DNA from: Bacteroidia bacterium
GTDB taxonomy: Bacteria > Bacteroidota > Bacteroidia > Flavobacteriales > Flavobacteriaceae
Direction: 5' to 3'
DNA: 6,769 nt
NCBI GenBank assembly: GCA_018679315.1
Contig: JAHHLF010000379.1
Location: 1 to 6,769, forward strand
The position numbers were made by a program, and so were the translations under genes. Below are positions 1 through 6,315 of the stretch, one piece after another. The notes beneath the pieces were generated by a model, which saw nothing but the letters and a program-made list of their open reading frames with translations, was not told where the DNA came from and searched no databases. How positions within the stretch are numbered: position 1 is the first letter of the stretch; each line of letters starts with the position of its first letter.

Positions 1-1
1 T

Positions 2-2749
2 AGTTCTTCCGCAGCCTTTTTAGATTATGACAAGGATGGCGACCTGGACATCTATTTGCTCAACCATGCCGTGCATACCCAGGAGTCCTATGGTAAGGCC
101 GACTTAAGATTTATACGAAATTCGCAAACCGGCGACAAGCTTTTACGCAATGATGGCGCTACGTTTACCGAAGTAAGTGAAGAGGCTGGAATTTATGGGG
201 GAATAAATGGCTATGGCTTGGGTGTCGCCGTTGCAGATTTCAACCAGGACGGCTATCCGGATATTTATGTCGGGAATGATTTTCACGAAGATGATTACTA
301 CTATCTGAACCAGGGTAATGGCACCTTTAAAGAAAGCTTACGAGATTACTTTGGCTATAGTTCCCGTTTTTCAATGGGGAATGATGCAGCAGATATCAAT
401 CACGATGGCTGGCCGGATATTATCTCTCTCGATATGCTCCCGGAAGACGAGGTAGTCTTAAAATCCTCAGAAGGTGATGATGATGTGCAAACCCAAAAGA
501 TCCGTACAGAACAATTTGGGTATCACTACCAGTATACTCGTAATATGCTCCATATAAATCGCCAGGGATCGGGATTTGCCGAAACAGCACTATTAAGTGG
601 AATAGCAGCAACCGACTGGAGTTGGAGCGCCTTGTTTGAAGATTTTGATCTGGATGGGGAACAGGATCTTTTTGTTGCCAATGGGATCCCTAAACGACCA
701 AACGACCTGGATTATATAAAGTTCGTTTCAAGCGAAGAGATTCGGAATAAGATCTCAAATACCCGAATGATCGATCGGGAAGCCCTGCAATTGATGCCCT
801 CTGGTAACTGGCATAACTACATGTATAAGGGGAATGGAGATCTTGGCTTCGAAGATATGTCGGGACGCTGGATTTCAAAAGATACCGTGATCTCCGGTGC
901 TACAGCCGTTGCGGATCTGGACAGGGACGGCGACCTTGACATTGTAACCAACAACCTAAACCAGGAAGCCAGTATCTATGTTAATCGCTCTGCAGGAAAT
1001 GAAGACCAGAATTATTTGAACCTGAGATTTGAGCTAGGTGATAAGAACCGATTTGGTATCGGAACCAAGGCATTTTTATACATCAAGGGTAAATTACATT
1101 ATAAAGAATTATATACGGTCAGGGGATTTCAGGCTTCTTCAGAACCCTTGTTGCATTTTGGTTTAGGCGCCAATACAGAGGTAGATTCTCTTCGGATCGT
1201 ATGGCCTGATAATACGTCTGAAGTTATTAGGGGTATCACAGCAAACCAGGATCTCACACTTCGACCTAAGAACCCAAAACCCTTTGACTATAAAACTCTA
1301 AATCCATCGAATAAACCCTTATTTACTCCTTTAGAGGGAAGCTTGGGGATCGACTTCACCCATTCTGAGGATAATTATATCGACTTCAACCGCCAAAAAC
1401 TGATCCCTTTCAAAATATCAGATAGGGGACCGGCCACGGCCATAGGAGACCTAGATGGCGATGGAAAAGATGATATTTATTTCGGTGGTTCTAAGCTAAA
1501 ATCCTCCAGGATCTATATCCAGAAAGACAGTACATACGAATTGACCCAAATACCGTCATTGCAAAAGGATTCCATACTCGAAGTCGTCGATGCGAAGGTC
1601 ATACCCGGGGCAGATGGATCACCTGGGCTATTTGTAGCCTCAGGAGGTGGCGATTTTTTCGGTACCGCTCCTGCCCTATTGGATGGGTATTATATCAAAA
1701 ATAACAATGTGTGGGAAGGTATTCCTATACCTGACTATTTTGAGAATGCATCGGTTGTAATTGCTTCCGATTTTAATGAGAATGGCAAACCTGATGTTTT
1801 CATTGGAAGTCATAGCGTTACAGGGGATTACGGCAAGATTCCTACCTCATATCTACTCGAACTGGAAGAAAGTAGCTGGGAGGTTTTGGAAAATGATGTG
1901 TTGGCTTCTGTGGGAATGGTTACTGATGCCTTATGGGATGATTATGACCGGGACGGGGACATGGATCTGATCGTGATCGGAGAATGGATGGCACCACGGT
2001 TTTTTACGAATAACCAAGGAAGCCTTGAGGAAACTACGATGCTTGAGAAACAGCTAAACGGATTGTGGCAAGCCATTTCTCCCTTTGATATTGATGGGGA
2101 TGGAGATACCGATTATGTATTGGGTAATTGGGGTTTGAATTCGAAGTTTAAAGCCAGCGATAGGTGGCCAGTGCGAATGTACTATGGGGATTTTGATAAA
2201 AACCGGGCTACAGAGACCATAGTGGCACTAGCCAAAAAAGAAAGATATTATCCCATAGAAAGCCTGGATGGACTGGCCGGACAACTTGAGTTTTTGCGAC
2301 GGTCATTTAATGCCTATACCGATTATGCCGGAAAGACTATCGAAGAGATACTCCCCGAAGAAGCCCTGAATCAAGCCAAAATATTCGAGGTCCATGAACT
2401 GAGATCCGGGTTCTTGGAAAACGATAACGGCGCGTTCCGTTTTGTACCCTTTGGAACAGAATTACAAACAGCTCCTATCATGGCCTTCGAGATTTTTGAT
2501 TTTGACAAGGATGGAAATGATGAATTGCTTGCAGGTGGAAATTATTTTGGAGTAAAACCCTATCACGGACGTCTGGGCTCTTTTAGTGGCGCTATGATAA
2601 AATCGAAAAATGACGTACTTTTGGGCCATAATATTGGGCTGGACCTCGCTCGAAAATCAGTACGGAACCTAAGTGTTATCAGGCTGAATAATCAACCCTA
2701 CTTATTGGTTACTATTAATGATGCTCAAGCCGAAGTTTATGCCTTTTAG
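2..2749 (+). CDS. FG-GAP/VCBS repeat protein with central ASPIC/UnbV domain (CRTAC1-like), 5' end missing
   Basis: The frame is open to the left edge, so the N-terminus, including any signal peptide, is missing; 915 codons plus a stop remain. The first visible residues already form a calcium-loop repeat (DYDKDGDLDIY at 23-55), so the TTG at 56 is not a start. Similar D-x-D/N-x-D/N-G-x-x-D loops begin at 236, 392, 641 and 914. An ASPIC/UnbV domain follows at about 1010-1267 (NYLNLRFEL, then FGIGTKAFLY and DSLRIVWPD). Five more loops begin at 1448, 1769, 1940, 2087 and 2498, with a degenerate copy (DFDKNRATE) at 2189. Such repeats fold as calcium-binding beta-propeller blades in extracellular proteins. 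Bacteroidota homologues with this FG-GAP, ASPIC, FG-GAP order are typically about 1,100 residues, so roughly 200 may be missing. They are often encoded beside SusC/SusD transporters, and a surface binding role is inferred. It ends 13 nt before the haloperoxidase-like gene. The family call is firm; the ligand is unknown. Confidence 0.93.
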   Translation, partial: SSSAAFLDYDKDGDLDIYLLNHAVHTQESYGKADLRFIRNSQTGDKLLRNDGATFTEVSEEAGIYGGINGYGLGVAVADFNQDGYPDIYVGNDFHEDDYYYLNQGNGTFKESLRDYFGYSSRFSMGNDAADINHDGWPDIISLDMLPEDEVVLKSSEGDDDVQTQKIRTEQFGYHYQYTRNMLHINRQGSGFAETALLSGIAATDWSWSALFEDFDLDGEQDLFVANGIPKRPNDLDYIKFVSSEEIRNKISNTRMIDREALQLMPSGNWHNYMYKGNGDLGFEDMSGRWISKDTVISGATAVADLDRDGDLDIVTNNLNQEASIYVNRSAGNEDQNYLNLRFELGDKNRFGIGTKAFLYIKGKLHYKELYTVRGFQASSEPLLHFGLGANTEVDSLRIVWPDNTSEVIRGITANQDLTLRPKNPKPFDYKTLNPSNKPLFTPLEGSLGIDFTHSEDNYIDFNRQKLIPFKISDRGPATAIGDLDGDGKDDIYFGGSKLKSSRIYIQKDSTYELTQIPSLQKDSILEVVDAKVIPGADGSPGLFVASGGGDFFGTAPALLDGYYIKNNNVWEGIPIPDYFENASVVIASDFNENGKPDVFIGSHSVTGDYGKIPTSYLLELEESSWEVLENDVLASVGMVTDALWDDYDRDGDMDLIVIGEWMAPRFFTNNQGSLEETTMLEKQLNGLWQAISPFDIDGDGDTDYVLGNWGLNSKFKASDRWPVRMYYGDFDKNRATETIVALAKKERYYPIESLDGLAGQLEFLRRSFNAYTDYAGKTIEEILPEEALNQAKIFEVHELRSGFLENDNGAFRFVPFGTELQTAPIMAFEIFDFDKDGNDELLAGGNYFGVKPYHGRLGSFSGAMIKSKNDVLLGHNIGLDLARKSVRNLSVIRLNNQPYLLVTINDAQAEVYAF

Positions 2750-2762
2750 TATTGAAAATAAT

Positions 2763-4112
2763 ATGAGAAAGATCGTAGTTATTGGTGTTTTAGGAATGCT
2801 GTTTATGGGGTGTAATCAGGAAGATACGCCTATAAAAGTATCTGCTGATGAACTACATGCATCCGTTGATAAAGTAACTGAGGTAATGATCAACGACATC
2901 TTTTCACCACCCGTAGCAAGCCGAATTTATGCTTATCCCAATATCGCTGCCTATGAGATCATAGCGAAGTCTAATGAGGATTATAATACGCTGGCCGGAC
3001 AGGCAAGGGACTTAACCGCAATTCCGGATCCTGAGGATCCTGCGACCTTGAATTATGACTTAGCCGCCATGATCGCACACATGGATGTGAGTAGGAGATT
3101 AGTTTTTTCAGAAGACAAGATTAATGTACTTCGTGATAGTTTGTATACGCTATGGTCTGAAACGAATGAGGACGAATTTGAAAGTGCCAAGACTTATGGA
3201 CTTGCCGTCGCTGAGCATATCAGTGAGTGGATGAGCAATGATAATTACAACCAAACACGCACCATGCCCAAATTTACGGTGAATACAGAAGATCCGTCGA
3301 GATGGCAACCTACGCCTCCGGCTTATATGGATGGTATAGAACCACACTGGAATAAAATAAGGCCCTTTGTGATCGATTCTGCCGGGCAATTTAAGCCTAC
3401 GCCACCACCGCCATTTTCAATGGAAGAGGGAAGTGAGTTTTACAAGGAGGTAAGGGAGGTATACGACATAAGCAATAAGATCACTGCCAAAGGAGACGAA
3501 TCGGAAGAAATAGCCATTGCCCAATTTTGGGATTGCAATCCCTATGTCTCCGTTACACGTGGCCACTTGATGTTTGCTACCAAGAAGATCACTCCAGGGG
3601 CGCACTGGATAGGGATCGTTAAGATCGCAACTAGAAAAACCAACAGTGATTTTGACGATACATTATATGCGTATACAAAGACATCAATCGCTATTGCGGA
3701 TGCCTTTATCAGTTGTTGGGATGAAAAATATCGTTCCAATCTAATTCGCCCGGAAACATTGATCAATGAACATATAGATGATAGTTGGCAACCTGTTTTA
3801 CAGACGCCCCCATTCCCGGAATATACCAGTGGCCATAGTGTGGTTTCGGGTGCTGCTGCCATCATATTAACAGATATTTTTGGCGATAATTTTTCCTTTG
3901 ACGACGACACCGAATTGCCCTATGGACTTCCTGTAAGAAGCTTTAATTCCTTTAACGAGGCTGCGGATGAAGCTGCCATTAGCAGAATGTATGGCGGCAT
4001 CCATTATCGCACGGCGGTAGACATTGGTGTTAATCAGGGGCGTGATCTGGGTCGGTTTGTTATCCAGAACCTGGACATGAAAAACGAAACAAAACTAGCA
4101 TCGAATCAATAG
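2763..4112 (+). CDS. Vanadium-dependent haloperoxidase / PAP2-superfamily lipoprotein
   Basis: The 449-residue product is a member of the vanadium haloperoxidase/PAP2 phosphatase superfamily. Haloperoxidases use vanadate and H2O2 to oxidise halides; relatives hydrolyse phosphate esters. The vanadate pocket is complete: K322-x6-R329-P330, S356-G357-H358, and S407-R408-x5-H414. By spacing these match K353, R360, S402-G403-H404, R490 and H496 of the Curvularia inaequalis chloroperoxidase. W319 and F351 also fall where that enzyme has W350 and F397. The Asp found four residues after the last His in the classic PAP2 motif is replaced by A418. Upstream, QFWDCNP (W256) and GAHW (H281) are typical of the bacterial branch. 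The start at 2763 is preferred because it gives a short lipoprotein signal peptide ending LFMGC (Cys17) and avoids overlap with the preceding gene; an in-frame ATG at 2718 would add 15 residues lacking signal character. After Cys17 comes N-Q-E-D, resembling the surface lipoprotein export signal of Bacteroidota. Peroxidase versus phosphatase activity cannot be settled from sequence. Confidence 0.92.
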   Translation: MRKIVVIGVLGMLFMGCNQEDTPIKVSADELHASVDKVTEVMINDIFSPPVASRIYAYPNIAAYEIIAKSNEDYNTLAGQARDLTAIPDPEDPATLNYDLAAMIAHMDVSRRLVFSEDKINVLRDSLYTLWSETNEDEFESAKTYGLAVAEHISEWMSNDNYNQTRTMPKFTVNTEDPSRWQPTPPAYMDGIEPHWNKIRPFVIDSAGQFKPTPPPPFSMEEGSEFYKEVREVYDISNKITAKGDESEEIAIAQFWDCNPYVSVTRGHLMFATKKITPGAHWIGIVKIATRKTNSDFDDTLYAYTKTSIAIADAFISCWDEKYRSNLIRPETLINEHIDDSWQPVLQTPPFPEYTSGHSVVSGAAAIILTDIFGDNFSFDDDTELPYGLPVRSFNSFNEAADEAAISRMYGGIHYRTAVDIGVNQGRDLGRFVIQNLDMKNETKLASNQ

Positions 4113-4113
4113 C

Positions 4114-5010
4114 ATGAAACGCGTTTTGGTTTTTTTCTGTGTGCTCTTGGCCGGCCTTTTCATTTGGTATTTCTTTTTAAAACAACACGATTATCAGGTC
4201 CGCTTCCAAAGCAAAACTACGCCTGGTACGGTAAGTCAGATCATAAAGACCTGGAACGAGACCCAGGCAGGAGGTCGCATCCTTGGTTGGGAGGGCCTGG
4301 AAGAAGTCACTCAGCGCCTGGTATATGGAGATTCTGCATATACCTATACATGGCGGATCAGATCTGAGCATGATTCGCTCTCAACTGTTACAGCCTATAT
4401 CGCGGATAACGAGAACAGTTTTCTAAATAAATGGAAACTCCTTTTTTCAGATACCGATTTTCAAAAACGATCTAGGAAAACTGTACAAGAGCTGGGTCGA
4501 AGTCTGCTCGATCACTTAAAGAATATTAAGGTGGAAGTCGTGGGGGAAGCAGATTCTCCTGAGTCTTTCTGTGCCTGTGTACAAGTCGAGACTACGCAAT
4601 ATGGAAAGGCCAACGGTATGATGGCAAACTATGGTATATTAAACACGGCCATTGTGGGTAATAACATCCAGCTCAATGGCCCTCCACTAATACGTGTCAA
4701 TGAATGGAACAAGGACTCAGATTCCTTGAAGTATGACTTCTGTTATCCCATAATACGTTCAGAAAAATTACCACGTATGAAAAATATTGAGTACAAAAGA
4801 GTTTTTAGTAAACCTTCAATAAAGGCAACCTATAATGGTAATTATATCACAAGTGACCGTGCCTGGTATGCTATATTGGAGTACGCAGAACCTCGGGGTA
4901 TTGAAGTTACGGGATTGCCTATCGAAGTGTTCTTTAATAATCCTACAGTAGGTGCCGGAGATACCGAATGGCTTGCCGAGATCTATATGCCTCTTAAAGA
5001 ACAAAAATGA
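4114..5010 (+). CDS. Membrane-anchored protein with SRPBCC-like N-terminal region and GyrI-like C-terminal domain
   Basis: The 298-residue product opens with one hydrophobic segment (about residues 4-22), read as an uncleaved membrane anchor or signal anchor; no lipobox follows. Residues about 26-138 (DYQVRFQSKTTPGTV, then TQRLVYGDSAYTYTW and a closing helix) resemble an SRPBCC/START-like ligand-binding fold. Residues about 139-296 have the double-module pattern of GyrI-like/AraC effector-binding domains: QYGKANGMMANYGIL, IQLNGPPLIRVNEW, then YNGNYITSDRAWYAILEY and a closing EWLAEIYMPLK. GyrI-like domains bind small molecules or small-molecule-modified partners, and they occur in regulators as well as stand-alone proteins. 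No DNA-binding domain is present, so a transcription factor is unlikely; a small-molecule-binding role at the membrane, facing the periplasm, is inferred. It starts 1 nt after the haloperoxidase stop and overlaps the next gene by 4 nt (ATGA), implying cotranscription and translational coupling. The GyrI assignment is fairly confident; the SRPBCC part is weaker. Confidence 0.82.
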   Translation: MKRVLVFFCVLLAGLFIWYFFLKQHDYQVRFQSKTTPGTVSQIIKTWNETQAGGRILGWEGLEEVTQRLVYGDSAYTYTWRIRSEHDSLSTVTAYIADNENSFLNKWKLLFSDTDFQKRSRKTVQELGRSLLDHLKNIKVEVVGEADSPESFCACVQVETTQYGKANGMMANYGILNTAIVGNNIQLNGPPLIRVNEWNKDSDSLKYDFCYPIIRSEKLPRMKNIEYKRVFSKPSIKATYNGNYITSDRAWYAILEYAEPRGIEVTGLPIEVFFNNPTVGAGDTEWLAEIYMPLKEQK

Positions 5011-5864
5011 GACGAATTTTAATTTTCGGAGTGTTGATCCTCACTGGATGCACAAATTATGGTCAGCTCACCTTTGTGACCAAGCTCCCCAAAAAGTTAA
5101 AAGAAGTTTCCGGGATTGTTCCTGCTGCAAATGATACGTATTGGGTCATAGAAGACAGTGGGAATGCAGACAATCTCTATCGTGTAAGCCTGAAGGGTGA
5201 GCTGCTCCAAAAAGTGAATATAAAGAATGCTAAGAACAGGGATTGGGAAGCCCTGTCCAAAGATACCCTGGGGAATATCTACATTGCCGATTTTGGGAAT
5301 AACAGTAATAAACGGCAAGACCTGGTGATCTATAAAGTTGCTGAACCAACTAGTACCCAGGAAGAGGTCAGGGCCGAGAAGATCAAATTCCATTATCCGG
5401 AGCAAAAGCGTTTTCCGCCTAAAGCCAGGAATTTCAATTTTGATGCAGAGGCCTTGTTCTATGCTTCAGGTTACCTGTATATTATCAATAAGAACCGATC
5501 TACACCTTTTAAGGACAATGTAAGTGTCTATCGCGTGCCCGCTCAAAAAGGCGAATATGAGGCGAAGAAGATCGGGAATATTACAACATGTGATGACCGT
5601 TACTGGTGCCAGGTAACAGGAGCAGAGATGTCTCCAGATGGGAAGATATTAGCTTTACTCGGATATGGAAATATTTGGTTGATCCAGACCGATCTCGAAA
5701 ATGGTAAAGTGCTCAGCGGCAAAATGGAAAGTATCGATCATGGTGCGAGTTCTCAACTAGAAGCTGCATGTTTTATAGATAACAATACCCTGTTGCTGGC
5801 GGATGAACAAGGAGCAGGCGGTGGAAGAAATCTTTATACCCTACCAATCACATTCGATAAATAA
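5007..5864 (+). CDS. Putative beta-propeller lipoprotein of unknown function
   Basis: The 285-residue product has a lipoprotein signal peptide (MRRILIFGVL, then ILTGC with Cys15). The residues after the cysteine (TNYGQ) are not acidic, so inner-face retention in the periplasm is more likely than surface export. The mature part is made of beta-rich repeats in which a short glutamate motif recurs: EVSGI (33-37), DWEAL (79-83), DAEAL (146-150), TGAEM (204-208) and QLEAA (250-254). Each is followed by strands such as YWVIEDSGN, IYIADFGNN, LYIINKNR and LLLADEQG. This resembles the propellers of SdiA-regulated and phytase-esterase-like families, where acidic residues line the central channel, but no catalytic function can be assigned. 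C195 and C201 (CDDRYWC) could form a disulfide. The start is fixed by the signal peptide and by the 4-nt ATGA overlap with the gene before it. It is the last gene of the operon, with a terminator directly after the stop. The frame is secure, the fold probable, the role unknown. Confidence 0.8.
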   Translation: MRRILIFGVLILTGCTNYGQLTFVTKLPKKLKEVSGIVPAANDTYWVIEDSGNADNLYRVSLKGELLQKVNIKNAKNRDWEALSKDTLGNIYIADFGNNSNKRQDLVIYKVAEPTSTQEEVRAEKIKFHYPEQKRFPPKARNFNFDAEALFYASGYLYIINKNRSTPFKDNVSVYRVPAQKGEYEAKKIGNITTCDDRYWCQVTGAEMSPDGKILALLGYGNIWLIQTDLENGKVLSGKMESIDHGASSQLEAACFIDNNTLLLADEQGAGGGRNLYTLPITFDK

Positions 5865-5922
5865 AAAAAGATCATCATAATCAGGTAATGAGGGGGAACC
5901 TGTAAATTATGATGACCTTTTT
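5865..5922 (+). terminator. Strong intrinsic terminator closing the four-gene operon
   Basis: Arms at 5865-5881 and 5906-5922 are complementary at 16 of 17 positions (one A/C mismatch). The stem continues inside with CAGGT (5882-5886) against ACCTG (5898-5902), with a 3-nt bulge on the right side and an 11-nt loop. The right arm ends in five T residues and the left arm starts with five A residues, so the element could also act on the opposite strand. It begins immediately after the TAA of the propeller gene, which marks the operon end. Confidence 0.88.
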
Positions 5923-5983
5923 ATGATTTATCAAAGTAAGTGAGACAATGCCAAAGGTGTCTTAAAACACTTCAATAAATAGG

Positions 5984-6027
5984 GTAAGCAAGTGGTGTAT
6001 AATCTTTGGTTGCTTACTTCGGTAAAG
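5984..6027 (+). other. Two overlapping, mutually exclusive RNA hairpins
   Basis: GTAAGCAA (5984-5991) is a perfect complement of TTGCTTAC (6010-6017), with an 18-nt loop and two possible flanking G-U pairs. The TTAC of that right arm (6014-6017) can instead pair with GTAA (6022-6025) across the loop TTCG, closed by C-G, which is the very stable cUUCGg tetraloop. Both cannot form together. No T-run follows, so neither looks like a terminator. Whether the region is transcribed is unknown; this is a structural observation only. Confidence 0.4.
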
Positions 6028-6234
6028 AATACGCACTTAACCTAATGTAAAATTACCATTTGCTTTCTGTTTGCAGCTGTATTTAAACATTAGCATTTTT
6101 AGGGGTTTTTTCTCTTATTTGTGTAGAAATTGGGCAAAAAGAGGGAGTTTTTATTAAAAAAAGTGGAAAAATGGTGATTTTTAAGCATATTACTTCAAAT
6201 TCCGTTTGTTTTTCTTTACCTCTACAAATTCTTA

Positions 6235-6261
6235 TCTTCATATTGAATTTCTATATGAAGA
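6235..6261. promoter_or_regulatory. Perfect 9-bp inverted repeat, candidate operator or 5' UTR hairpin
   Basis: TCTTCATAT (6235-6243) and ATATGAAGA (6253-6261) are exact reverse complements separated by 9 bases. The element ends 54 bases before the SYLF start codon. The position suits a dimeric repressor site over the promoter or a stem in the leader transcript. Short AT-rich inverted repeats also arise by chance in such DNA, so the functional reading is tentative. Confidence 0.35.
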
Positions 6262-6315
6262 CATCAATCCTTAAGCTCCTATCCCCAATGTATAAATTAC
6301 CTTAAACGTAAAACC

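Larger units (their letters stand above)
5923..6315. other. AT-rich intergenic region, no convincing protein gene
   Basis: This spacer of about 390 bases separates the terminated operon from the SYLF gene. No long open frame with coding character was seen on either strand. It contains homopolymer A and T runs, the hairpin pair near 5984-6027, a short AAAAAT/ATTTTT stem with a GGTG loop at 6167-6182, and an inverted repeat at 6235-6261. The promoter of the SYLF gene should lie here. No exact Bacteroidota pair (TTTG near -33, TAnnTTTG near -7) was found. The nearest is TTTG at 6205-6208 followed by TATCTTCA at 6233-6240, and both the match and the spacing are poor. A TATAAT at 5998-6003 has no convincing upstream partner. 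Confidence 0.7.

Noticed and set aside
56..58. TTG as the start of the FG-GAP protein
   Set aside because: The same frame is open to the left edge and encodes a clear calcium-loop repeat before this point, so the gene is cut by the window and does not start here.
2718..2762. ATG at 2718 as the start of the haloperoxidase-like gene
   Set aside because: It would overlap the preceding gene by 32 bases and put 15 non-signal residues before a good lipoprotein signal peptide; the ATG at 2763 fits better.
3025..3040. Nearby repeated GGATCC hexamers
   Set aside because: They fall in codons for the repetitive peptide PDPEDPA and are explained by coding sequence.
3542..3910. Minus-strand open frame of 122 codons inside the haloperoxidase-like gene
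   Set aside because: It lies antisense to the conserved vanadate-pocket region, has no recognisable motif, and is best explained as a shadow of the plus-strand codon pattern.
5097..5405. Minus-strand open frame of 102 codons inside the propeller gene
   Set aside because: It is antisense to a well-supported coding region and shows no domain or signal; a chance frame.
6095..6115. T-rich run after AGGGG resembling a terminator tail
   Set aside because: No stable stem precedes it and no gene ends nearby; the operon already has its own terminator at 5865-5922.
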